Source: Streptomyces sp. NBC_00341
Lineage (GTDB): Bacteria; Actinomycetota; Actinomycetes; Streptomycetales; Streptomycetaceae
Direction of reading: 5' to 3'
DNA length: 64,000 bases
NCBI RefSeq assembly: GCF_041435055.1
Contig: NZ_CP108002.1
Coordinates: 3,224,001 to 3,288,000, forward strand
Position numbers and translations under genes: made by a program. Positions within the stretch are counted from its first letter, which is position 1. Every line of letters begins with the position of its first letter. Positions 1 to 7,487 of this stretch are shown piece by piece. Under the pieces are notes generated by a model, which ran no database searches, had not been told where the DNA came from, and saw only the letters and a program-made list of their open reading frames with translations.

Positions 1-1711
1 CCGCCGTCGTGATCTCGTTAGCATGACCGGCCACGACGCTCGCGATGTTGTCCAGGGAAGCTCCGCCCTTGCCCGGTTCGAAGTAGATCGAATGCGCGGG
101 CAGATCGCCGGTCACGAGCCCCATGAGGCCGGTGTCCTCGCCGGGGGCGACGCTGAAGTGATGACCTCCGAAATGGTCGTCGGCCGGATCGGTACCGAAC
201 CAGTTCTCCTTGGGGCCGTACTCACTGCCCGGTGCGATGTACTGCAGAGGGTTACCCGTGGGCAGGTTGCTCACCTGGTCGTTCTCCGCCGCACCGACGT
301 AGACGTGATCGGCGCCCACGCCGAGGTCGGCGGCCTTGTCGACGCCGACCCCCGGGCTGCCCACGAGGATCACGTCGTCGGCGGGGATTCCGCCGGGCTG
401 CTGGGTTGCCTCACCCACGGTCAGGGAGCCGTACGAGTGGCCGATGGCCGTCACATGCGGGGACCCGGATTCATGGGTGGCCCGAATGCCATTCAAAAAG
501 CCGTTGTACGCCGGGGCTCCGGCCTTGGCGTCATCGTCCCTCATGACGTCGGTGGCCGACCACTCGACACCGCCCAGCTGCGGTGCGTCATAGCCGAGCC
601 AAACGATGGATGCGGTCGTGGCGCCCGGATATTTCTTGTTCGCGGCGTGCGCCACATTCCACGCCCGCTCCACGTCCGCAGACGCGAAGTGCCCGCTCAG
701 CTTGGTGTTCAGGCCCGGCACATACGCGGAGACGTTCTTCGAGGTGTCCGGGTTGCCGAACGAGACGATGGCGCGGCCGTTGCCCTGCGAGCCGAGGCCT
801 AGGAGATACGGGCGGGGCTCGCGCCCCCGGTCCAGTTGCTGCTGGATGCCCTTCACGCCGTCGATCTTGTCCTTGAGAGCCGCCGCCTCGCCCCCGGTCG
901 CGGATGCGTAGTCGGACTCCAGGCTACTCAACAGCATGGGCAGGTAGGTCCGGTTGGCCCGGTCCCGGTCGGCCATCGGTACGCCGTCCCGGTTGCCGAT
1001 CTCCTGCGGGTAGTCCTGGATCAGCTCGGCCTGGAGGCTGGGGGAGAGCCCCGCCCACCACGCCTGTACGGCGTCGGGCGACGCCTTTCCGTCCGGCATG
1101 CCGAGCTCGGACAGCAGCTCGGTATTGAGTGCGTCAGCTGTCGCCAGTTCCAGCAGGCCGGCGCTCCAGTCACCCTTGGCGCACCGGTTGGCCGCATCGG
1201 TGAAGAGTTCGATCGCCGCCGTGTACTCCTTGTCCGCCGCCTGCGCCGCGTTCCAGGCGTCACCGATCCGGTCGGCGTACCCCTGAGCGCGAGCGGCCTG
1301 GTCTCGATGCATGATCGCGATGTCGCCCGGCATCATGTGGTCGGCGCCGACAGTCGGGGCAGTGACCGTGCCGTCGTCGGCGACTTTGTATCCGGCGTCC
1401 GTGGCGTCCGCGACTGCGTCCGCGAGTCGGCCCTGGTAGGTCAGGAGCGCTTCGCCACAGGCCCTCAACACTTCGCCCACGCCGTCGAGTTCCTGCTTGG
1501 CGACGTTCAAGTCCCGCTGCATTCGGGCGAGTCTGTCGTCGGCCGACTCGGCGGTGGCACCGCCCCAGGCCCCGTCCTGACTGAGAGGGCGGTGCAGGTA
1601 CTTGCCAAAGTCGCCTGCGTGAGTGGTGAACTGCTCCGCCAACGCGTCCCAGGCATCGCCGGCGTCGGTCAGCAGGAGTGGCTTGGCATCACGGAGCTCC
1701 GAGACTCGCAT
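1..1711 (-). CDS. DUF1023 alpha/beta hydrolase, 3' end outside window
   Basis: About 570 codons are visible and no stop is reached before the window edge, so the C-terminus is missing. The C-terminal half is an alpha/beta hydrolase of the DUF1023 type: it contains the nucleophile elbow GHSYGS (roughly residue 430), preceded by a conserved WLGYDAP stretch. The first ~250 residues are helical and carry a W-G turn (DGAWGGATAESAD, near residue 48) like ESX/LXG-type proteins. There is no signal peptide. The ATG start lies 3 nt after the stop of the small upstream gene, so the two are translationally coupled. The family is common in actinobacteria next to small ESX-like genes; substrate unknown. 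A type VII-linked role is inference. Confidence 0.85.
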   Translation of the reverse strand, partial: MRVSELRDAKPLLLTDAGDAWDALAEQFTTHAGDFGKYLHRPLSQDGAWGGATAESADDRLARMQRDLNVAKQELDGVGEVLRACGEALLTYQGRLADAVADATDAGYKVADDGTVTAPTVGADHMMPGDIAIMHRDQAARAQGYADRIGDAWNAAQAADKEYTAAIELFTDAANRCAKGDWSAGLLELATADALNTELLSELGMPDGKASPDAVQAWWAGLSPSLQAELIQDYPQEIGNRDGVPMADRDRANRTYLPMLLSSLESDYASATGGEAAALKDKIDGVKGIQQQLDRGREPRPYLLGLGSQGNGRAIVSFGNPDTSKNVSAYVPGLNTKLSGHFASADVERAWNVAHAANKKYPGATTASIVWLGYDAPQLGGVEWSATDVMRDDDAKAGAPAYNGFLNGIRATHESGSPHVTAIGHSYGSLTVGEATQQPGGIPADDVILVGSPGVGVDKAADLGVGADHVYVGAAENDQVSNLPTGNPLQYIAPGSEYGPKENWFGTDPADDHFGGHHFSVAPGEDTGLMGLVTGDLPAHSIYFEPGKGGASLDNIASVVAGHANEITTA

Positions 1712-1714
1712 GCC

Positions 1715-2080
1715 TCAGTACCTCCCGTAGAGGCCGGGTGCGGGGCTGAAGCCCGGAGCGTAGGGGCCCCGGAACGCCTTGCGCCGCTCCTGGTCCTCGT
1801 CCGTGAGGCTCTTACCTGAGCCACTGACCGCGTCCGCCGCGCCTCCCACCATGCCCGCCAGTGAACGCAACGCCTTCGTCCACGCCTCCAGGCAGTCGTC
1901 AATCGCCTGGGCGGACTGGAAACCGACCAGTCCGGCGACGGCCGTATCCGTCGGCGTGAACAGGGCTTTGACGTCATCCGGTATGTCGTGGGCAACCTTG
2001 CGAGCGGCCGCGGCCGCCTTATGTACCTCGCTCGGTTCGATCCATAACCCTCGCGTCGCACCGCCGATCGGTGTGGACAT
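1715..2080 (-). CDS. Small ESX/EspC-like helical protein, partner of the hydrolase
   Basis: 121 aa. The ATG (MSTPIGGATRG) is chosen over a longer reading because GGGGGA sits just upstream. The protein is largely helical (residues ~15-90) with a charged linker and a C-terminal Pro/Gly/Tyr tail (YAPGFSPAPGLYGRY). Size, helicity and position directly before a DUF1023 hydrolase fit the EspC/WXG100-like small proteins of actinobacterial type VII loci, although no clear WXG turn is seen. Only 3 nt separate its TGA from the hydrolase start. It may be a secretion partner, chaperone or targeting helper of the hydrolase; function is not shown by the sequence. Confidence 0.7.
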   Translation of the reverse strand: MSTPIGGATRGLWIEPSEVHKAAAAARKVAHDIPDDVKALFTPTDTAVAGLVGFQSAQAIDDCLEAWTKALRSLAGMVGGAADAVSGSGKSLTDEDQERRKAFRGPYAPGFSPAPGLYGRY

Positions 2081-2135
2081 GAGTTCCCCCCATGGTCGCT
2101 TGGTAGCTGGCGATCCATAGGCTAGAGACACGTTC

Positions 2136-2173
2136 GTCCCCGGCCCTGAGTACGCGTACTCAGGACCGGGGAC
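2136..2173 (-). terminator. Rho-independent-type hairpin after the molybdoenzyme operon
   Basis: A near-perfect inverted repeat (GTCCCCGG / CCGGGGAC arms continuing through CCTGAGTAC / GTACTCAGG, one mismatch) centred on ACGCGT. It lies 58 bp beyond the stop of the molybdopterin subunit and 55 bp upstream of the ESX-like gene start, so it separates two same-strand units. There is no U-run, as is usual in Streptomyces. Confidence 0.75.
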
Positions 2174-2230
2174 GAGCAGTCGCGAAGTGCCGTGCCCCCG
2201 TGATGGTGCAGGCTCCGTGCCCCGCAGGGC

Positions 2231-4576
2231 TCAGGACCTGACCGTCGCCACCGCTGCCTGCGGCCGGATCGGGAGGCGGTTGACCGGGCGACCGGTGGCC
2301 GAGCGGACCGCCGCCGCCACCGCGGCCGGGGAGGTCACCACGGGGACCGCGGAGGCGGGTTTGGCGCCGAACGGGGCCACCACGTCGCGCTCCTCGACGA
2401 GTCGGACGATGCGGATGTCCGGCGCGTCGAGGGAGGTCGGCAGGGCGTAACCCGTGAGGTCGGGGTGGCGGATGAGGCCGCGGGCGGTGCGGAGGTTCTC
2501 CGTGAGGGCGGTGCCGATGCCCTGGGTGATGCCCGCCTCGATCCGGGTCGCCAGCTGGGACGGGTTGAGGACCCGGCCGACGTCCTGGGCGACGGCCATC
2601 TCCACGACGCGGACCGAGCCGAGCTCGATGTCGACGTCCACCACGGCCCGGATCGCGCAGAAGGCGAGGCCGACGAAGGCGTCGCCCTGGCCGGACTCGT
2701 CCAACGGCTCCGTGGGGTGGGGGCGGCACTGGGCGGTGGCCCAGAGCTCCTTGCCGTCCATCGCCTCCATGACGGTCGTCGAGAGCACCCCGTCGTAACT
2801 GGTGATCTTGCCGTCGGCGATCTGGAGCAGTTCGGTGGACATGCCGAACTGGTGGGCCAACGGCTGGAGCAGCTGGGTGCGGACCATCTTCGCGGCGCGT
2901 TCAACGGCTCCGGCCGAGACCCAGGTGTGACGGCCGTGCGTGGCCGGTCCCGCGGGGGGCTGGTCGGTGTCGACGGAGGCCACGTGGACCTCCTCGATGC
3001 CCAGGGTCTCCTGGACGACCTGGCGGGCCAGTGTCGAGAAGCCCTGGCCCGTCTCGACGGCGGCGCAGATGACGGTGGCGACCCCGTCGTGGACCCGGAC
3101 CGTCGCCGTGGAGACCTCGTCCGCGCCCTCCGCACCGAGCATGTGGACCATGCCCAGCGCGTAGCCCACCCCGCGCCGCACCGCGCCGGGTTCGCCCGCG
3201 CCCTCCGGGCCGCCCGGGAGCAGCCAGTCGTCCTCCGGGGAGTCCTTGGGGAGCGAGGGGAGCCGGAAGTCCCGTACCGCGCGCAGGAGTTCCGCGACGG
3301 GGGCCGGGCAGGTCACGGTCTGTCCGGTGGGCAGGATGTCGCCGGTGGACAGGGCGTTGCGGAGCCGCAGTTCGGCCGGGTCGAGGGAGAGCTTGGCGGC
3401 CAGCTTGTCCATCTGGCCCTCGTACGCGGCGCAGACCTGCATCGCGCCCTCGCCCCGGACGTGGCCGGACGGCGGGTTGTTCGTACGGACGGCCCAGCCC
3501 TCGATGAAGGCGTGCGGGACGACGTAGGGGCCGCAGGCGAACGCGACGGCGGCGGCCAGCGATTCGGAGGAGTCGTCGGCGTACGCGCCCGCGTCGAGGA
3601 GGATCTGCGCCTCGACCTTCACCAACCGGCCCTCGGCGTCGGCGTGGTGGCGGTAGCGGAGCAGCGTCGGGTGGCGGTGCGCGTGGCCGAGGAAGGACTC
3701 CTCGCGGGTGGCGGCCAGCTTGACCGGGCAGCCGGTGCGCAGGGCGAGCAGCCCCAGCGGGAGCTGGAATCCGGGGTCCTCGCGGTCGCCGGTGGCGCCG
3801 GGGACGCCGGTCACGACGACCTTCACCCGGTCCGGTTCGAGGCCGAAGCAGGCGGCGGCGAGGTCGCGGTCGGTGTGCGGGTCGGTGGAGGCGGTGTAGA
3901 TCTCGACGCCGCCGTCGGGGCGGGGCACGGCGAGCCCGGCCTCGGCACCGATCGGCGCCGGGTCCTGGCGGCCGATGCGGTACAGCCCCTCGACGATCAC
4001 CTCGCCCACGATCTCCGGGTCGCCGTAGCGCAGCGGGATGTGGCGGATCAGGTTGCCGTCGGGGTGCAGCGGTTCCGCGGCGAAGGCCTTCTCCGGGTCG
4101 GTGACCGGTTCCAGCACCTCGTACTCGACGGCGATGGCGGCGGCGGCCAGCCTGGCGGTGTCGGGGTGGTCGGCGGCGACCGCGGCGATCGGCTCGCCGT
4201 GGTGGCGGACCAGCTCGGAGGCGAAGACGGGACGGTCCACGACGCGGCGTCCGTAGGCGCTCTCGCCGGGTACGTCCTCATGGGTGACGACCGCGCGTAC
4301 GCCCGGCATCTCTACGGCGGCCGAGGTGTCGATCGACAGGATGCGCGCGTGCGGGTGCGGGGAGCGGAGCACGGCCGCCCAGAGCAGTCCCTCGGCCCAC
4401 AGGTCGGCGGCGTACGGGAAGGTGCCCTCGGTCTTGGGGCGGGCGTCGGCCGGCGGCAGCGAGGCGCCGAGGCCGAACACCGGCTGCTCGCCCTCGGGGC
4501 CGTCGGGCCCGTCCAGTGAGGGGATGCTGATCGCCGTGTGGGTCGCGCCGCCCGCGGTGGCTGCGTCGTTGCTCAC
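2231..4576 (-). CDS. Xanthine dehydrogenase-like molybdopterin-binding subunit, degenerate active site
   Basis: 781 aa, matching XdhB/CoxL large subunits. The N-terminal Ald_Xan_dh a/b hammerhead domain (~45-160) has the typical LWAEGLLWAAVLRSPHPHAR start, and the molybdopterin domains follow to the end. ETGQGFSTLARQ keeps the GQG loop. Two hallmark motifs are altered. The Moco-binding GGGFGGKED equivalent reads GATGDRED (~residue 266). The C-terminal GAKGVGE, whose Glu is the catalytic base, reads GAKPASA with Ala743 at the Glu position. Its ATG overlaps the TGA of the Fe-S subunit (ATGA). It is the third gene of a FAD/Fe-S/Mo operon. Hydroxylase activity on purines is doubtful given these losses. 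Confidence 0.85.
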   Translation of the reverse strand: MSNDAATAGGATHTAISIPSLDGPDGPEGEQPVFGLGASLPPADARPKTEGTFPYAADLWAEGLLWAAVLRSPHPHARILSIDTSAAVEMPGVRAVVTHEDVPGESAYGRRVVDRPVFASELVRHHGEPIAAVAADHPDTARLAAAAIAVEYEVLEPVTDPEKAFAAEPLHPDGNLIRHIPLRYGDPEIVGEVIVEGLYRIGRQDPAPIGAEAGLAVPRPDGGVEIYTASTDPHTDRDLAAACFGLEPDRVKVVVTGVPGATGDREDPGFQLPLGLLALRTGCPVKLAATREESFLGHAHRHPTLLRYRHHADAEGRLVKVEAQILLDAGAYADDSSESLAAAVAFACGPYVVPHAFIEGWAVRTNNPPSGHVRGEGAMQVCAAYEGQMDKLAAKLSLDPAELRLRNALSTGDILPTGQTVTCPAPVAELLRAVRDFRLPSLPKDSPEDDWLLPGGPEGAGEPGAVRRGVGYALGMVHMLGAEGADEVSTATVRVHDGVATVICAAVETGQGFSTLARQVVQETLGIEEVHVASVDTDQPPAGPATHGRHTWVSAGAVERAAKMVRTQLLQPLAHQFGMSTELLQIADGKITSYDGVLSTTVMEAMDGKELWATAQCRPHPTEPLDESGQGDAFVGLAFCAIRAVVDVDIELGSVRVVEMAVAQDVGRVLNPSQLATRIEAGITQGIGTALTENLRTARGLIRHPDLTGYALPTSLDAPDIRIVRLVEERDVVAPFGAKPASAVPVVTSPAAVAAAVRSATGRPVNRLPIRPQAAVATVRS

Positions 4577-6285
4577 GCCATGCCTCCGTCCTGCAGATGG
4601 GCCTGCACACTACCCGCGCCGGGGGGCGCCTGGTGCGGGATGCGTGCCTCGTCCTGTTTCGCGGACTGTTCCGTGGGCTGTCCCGTGGACTGTCCCGTGG
4701 ACTGTTCCGCGGATTCCGGTGCGGGTGCGGAGGCCGCCTCACGGCCCGCGATGACCTCGTTCACGGCGTCGAGCACCCCCCGGTAGCCGGAGCAGCGGCA
4801 GAGGTTGCCGCAGAGTGCCTGACGGGTCTCCAGCTCGCTGGGGGCGTGGTTGCCCTCCAGCAGGTCGTGGACGGTCATGGCCATTCCGGGGATGCAGAAG
4901 CCGCACTGGACGGCGCCGCAGTCGGCCAGCGCCCGCTGGACGTCGGACGGTTCGCCGTCGACGGCCAGGCCCTCGACGGTCCGCACCTCGCTGCCCGCCG
5001 CGGTGGCCGCGGGGACCAGGCAGGAGGCGACGAGCCGGCCGTCCACCTGGACGTTGCAGGCACCGCACTCGCCCTGTGAGCAGCCGTCCTTGGCCCCGGC
5101 GAGGCCGAGGCGCTCGCGCAGTACGTAGAGCAGCGACTCACCGATCCAGGCGTCGGTGACGGGCCGGTCGACGCCGTTCACGTGCAGCGCGTACGAGACG
5201 GAGGGGTGCTCGCTGGGCAGGTCGAGCCGGGGGGCCGGGGCGGCCTCCGGGTCCGTGACGTCGGGATCGGCGTCGAGATCAGGGGCGAGGTCGGGGGTGG
5301 GGGCGGGGTCTGTGACTCGGGGATCCGTGGCGTCGGCTTCGGCTTCGGCTTCGGCGGGCGTGTCCGCCGCGTCCGGGGCCGTGACATCGGTGTCCGGTGC
5401 CGCTTCGGCGTCCGTGGCCCCGGTGTCCGGCGCGTCCTCTGCGACCGGCTCCGCGACCGGGTCCGCAGCAGGTTCCGCCACCGGCTCCGTGCCTGGCTCC
5501 GTGACCGGTTCGGCCGGGCCGGGGTGCTCCATGGCGGGCTGCGACGCGTCCTGGAGGGCTGCCTCCGGCGGGACTTCGTGCGCGTCCGCCGCGCCGTCCG
5601 GCGCGTCCGGTGTCCCGTCGTGGTCCGCCCCCCGCGGCGGGGCGTTGTCCCCGGCCGGGGGTTCGGGCTCGCGCGTCGCCCAGGGGGCGGGCGCGCCGCC
5701 GGGCAGGGTGGCCGGCGGGGTGCGGTCCGCGTACCAGGCGGCCGCCGCGGAGGGGGAGAACTCGCCGGACTCCTCGGGGAGATCGCCGTCGGCGACCGGG
5801 ATCTGCCACTGGCCGGTGTGCCCGGCCGGTTCCGCGGACTCGGCGGACTCCGCGAAGTTCCACTGGCCGGTGGCGGCCCGGTCCTCGCGGTACCGGTCCG
5901 GGTACTGCTCCCCCGGCGGGTGCGGCTGGTACGGGGTCTGCTGGTATCCGTACGGCGCCTGCTGCTGGTTCGGGTCGGGCCAGTGCACCGCCTCGGGGGC
6001 GGGCTGCTCCGCGCCCGGGGCGTGGTCCTGCCCGTCGCCCCGGCTGTCCTGCCCGTCCGGTGTCCGGACGACCCAGCTGCCGGTGGCCGCCGGGTCGATC
6101 CCGGCGGCCGGGGTCAGCGGCAGGATCATCGGCGGTACGTAGCCCTGGCCGGGCGCGGCCAGCGGGATGTTCGCCAGGTCCTCCGGCGGCAGGTGGACGA
6201 AGGCGGTCGACTCGCCGTCGTACTCACCGCTCTGGGGGATCGGCTCCCATCCCCCGTGCTGTTCGGTGTGGTCCTCGTTGCTCAC
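4573..6285 (-). CDS. [2Fe-2S] subunit of molybdo-flavoenzyme with ~355-aa disordered N-terminal extension
   Basis: 570 aa against about 160-180 for the family. The real CoxS/XdhC-type domain occupies roughly residues 360-515. It has the plant-ferredoxin cluster (CSQGECGAC...C, ~397-420) and the second cluster (CGFC ~460, CGNLCRC ~491). The preceding ~355 residues are low-complexity, rich in P, E, A, D, Q (repeated EP/DP/AAP blocks, and a tyrosine/glutamine patch YGYQQTPYQPHPP). A short Q/E/S tail follows the domain. The GTG start is preceded by GGGAGGG and overlaps the TGA of the FAD subunit by 4 nt, so the long extension is genuinely part of the ORF between two tightly coupled genes. Confidence 0.85.
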   Translation of the reverse strand: MSNEDHTEQHGGWEPIPQSGEYDGESTAFVHLPPEDLANIPLAAPGQGYVPPMILPLTPAAGIDPAATGSWVVRTPDGQDSRGDGQDHAPGAEQPAPEAVHWPDPNQQQAPYGYQQTPYQPHPPGEQYPDRYREDRAATGQWNFAESAESAEPAGHTGQWQIPVADGDLPEESGEFSPSAAAAWYADRTPPATLPGGAPAPWATREPEPPAGDNAPPRGADHDGTPDAPDGAADAHEVPPEAALQDASQPAMEHPGPAEPVTEPGTEPVAEPAADPVAEPVAEDAPDTGATDAEAAPDTDVTAPDAADTPAEAEAEADATDPRVTDPAPTPDLAPDLDADPDVTDPEAAPAPRLDLPSEHPSVSYALHVNGVDRPVTDAWIGESLLYVLRERLGLAGAKDGCSQGECGACNVQVDGRLVASCLVPAATAAGSEVRTVEGLAVDGEPSDVQRALADCGAVQCGFCIPGMAMTVHDLLEGNHAPSELETRQALCGNLCRCSGYRGVLDAVNEVIAGREAASAPAPESAEQSTGQSTGQPTEQSAKQDEARIPHQAPPGAGSVQAHLQDGGMA

Positions 6286-7178
6286 GACAGTGCCCTCCCC
6301 AGCGCGCGTCGGGCCAGCGCTGCGACGGTGCGCCGCAGGTGCAGTACGGCGGGGGACAGCGGTGGCGCCTCTCCCCCGTCGGCGGGCGGTGGCTCGTCCG
6401 GGATGCACGCCGCGGCGACGTACTCGCCGAAGGCGGCCAGCGCGTCGGGCGCCAGGCCCCGTTCGCCGTCCCAGTCGATCAGCGAGGCGATCCAGCGTTC
6501 GGCCTCCAGCGGCCGCAGCGGCATCGGCGCGATGGCGCCGACCGCGCAGCGCACTCCGCGCCGGGCCGGGTCGAGGACGATCGCGACGGAGGCGGTGGCC
6601 CGGCCGGGGCCGGTGCGTCCGGTCGCCTTGAGGAAGACCTGCGGGGCGTGCAGCAGGGGTACCCGGACGAAGCCGATCAGCTCTGCGGGCTCCAGCATCT
6701 CGCGGCCGGCCAGCAGGTGCGAGACCGGGATCTCGCGGCGGGCGCCGCCGGGGCCGGCGATGACCAGCTCGGCCTCCAGCGCGGCCAGGACCGGCAGGGC
6801 GTCCCCGGTCGGGGCGGCGGTGGCGATGTTGCCGCCGAGCGTCCCGGCGTTGCGGATCTGCGGCGGGCCGGCGGCGCGGGCGGAGGCGGCCAGGGCGGGG
6901 ATGAGGGCGGCGAAGTCGGGGCGGCCCATCCGGGCGTGGGTGAGCCCGGCGCCGAGGAGGGCGTGACCGTCCTGGTAGTGCCAGCCCCTCAGTTCGCTGA
7001 TCCGGCCGAGTCCGACCAGGCCGGAGGGGCGCAGGAGGCCCTTGTTGACGGCCGACATCAGGTCCGTGCCGCCTGCCACGGGGACGGCGGCAGGCATGGC
7101 ACCGAGTGCCGCCACTGCCTCGTCCAGCGAGGCAGGCAGCGTGACGGACTGCGTCGCCTGCGGTGCTTGCGTGGTCAA
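6282..7178 (-). CDS. FAD-binding subunit of molybdo-flavoenzyme (CoxM/XdhA type)
   Basis: 298 aa from a TTG start (LTTQAPQATQSV) with AAGGGG upstream; this gives the usual ~290-aa CoxM length, whereas the open frame extends 55 codons further without support. The FAD domain shows the two pyrophosphate-binding motifs AGGTDLM (~residue 35) and TLGGNIATAAPTGD (~110). The C-terminal CO_deh_flav_C domain follows. It is first in the operon FAD - Fe-S - Mo, with 4-nt overlaps at both junctions. It would pass electrons from the Fe-S subunit to NAD+ or another acceptor. The flavin subunit looks intact, in contrast to the Mo subunit. Confidence 0.85.
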   Translation of the reverse strand: MTTQAPQATQSVTLPASLDEAVAALGAMPAAVPVAGGTDLMSAVNKGLLRPSGLVGLGRISELRGWHYQDGHALLGAGLTHARMGRPDFAALIPALAASARAAGPPQIRNAGTLGGNIATAAPTGDALPVLAALEAELVIAGPGGARREIPVSHLLAGREMLEPAELIGFVRVPLLHAPQVFLKATGRTGPGRATASVAIVLDPARRGVRCAVGAIAPMPLRPLEAERWIASLIDWDGERGLAPDALAAFGEYVAAACIPDEPPPADGGEAPPLSPAVLHLRRTVAALARRALGRALS

Positions 7179-7487
7179 CCCAGCTGCCCCTTCCCGGTGT
7201 CCCGGCTGTCCCGTCTGTTTCGCCGTACGGTACGTGCTCAAAGCCTGGACGTGGCAACTCTGGCACATCTTCGGACCGGCCCGACGCGAGGGTCCGCGAA
7301 GGGAGTATCCGTCCCTGGCCAGGGGGATGATCCCGATTCGCACCTCTTCGGAGTGGAGTGCGAATTGCCACTATTCAGCGAGCTTGTACGACTTATTCCG
7401 TTCCACGGAAGTGTCAACGGAGGAGAACGGCGGAGTTCGACGGGAGAGCCCGGAGAGCACCGGGAAGGGACCGGTAAGGGAGAGGTC
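7179..7487 (-). other. Intergenic region, probable promoter of the molybdoenzyme operon
   Basis: 309 bp between the GH20 gene and the FAD subunit, both leftward. Two inverted repeats are visible: ATTCGCAC / GTGCGAAT at 7336-7365 (14-nt loop) and TTCCGT-TCC-ACGGAA at 7396-7410. Either could be an operator for the operon. AT content is locally higher at 7365-7410. No credible ORF or RNA gene is seen. Confidence 0.5.
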
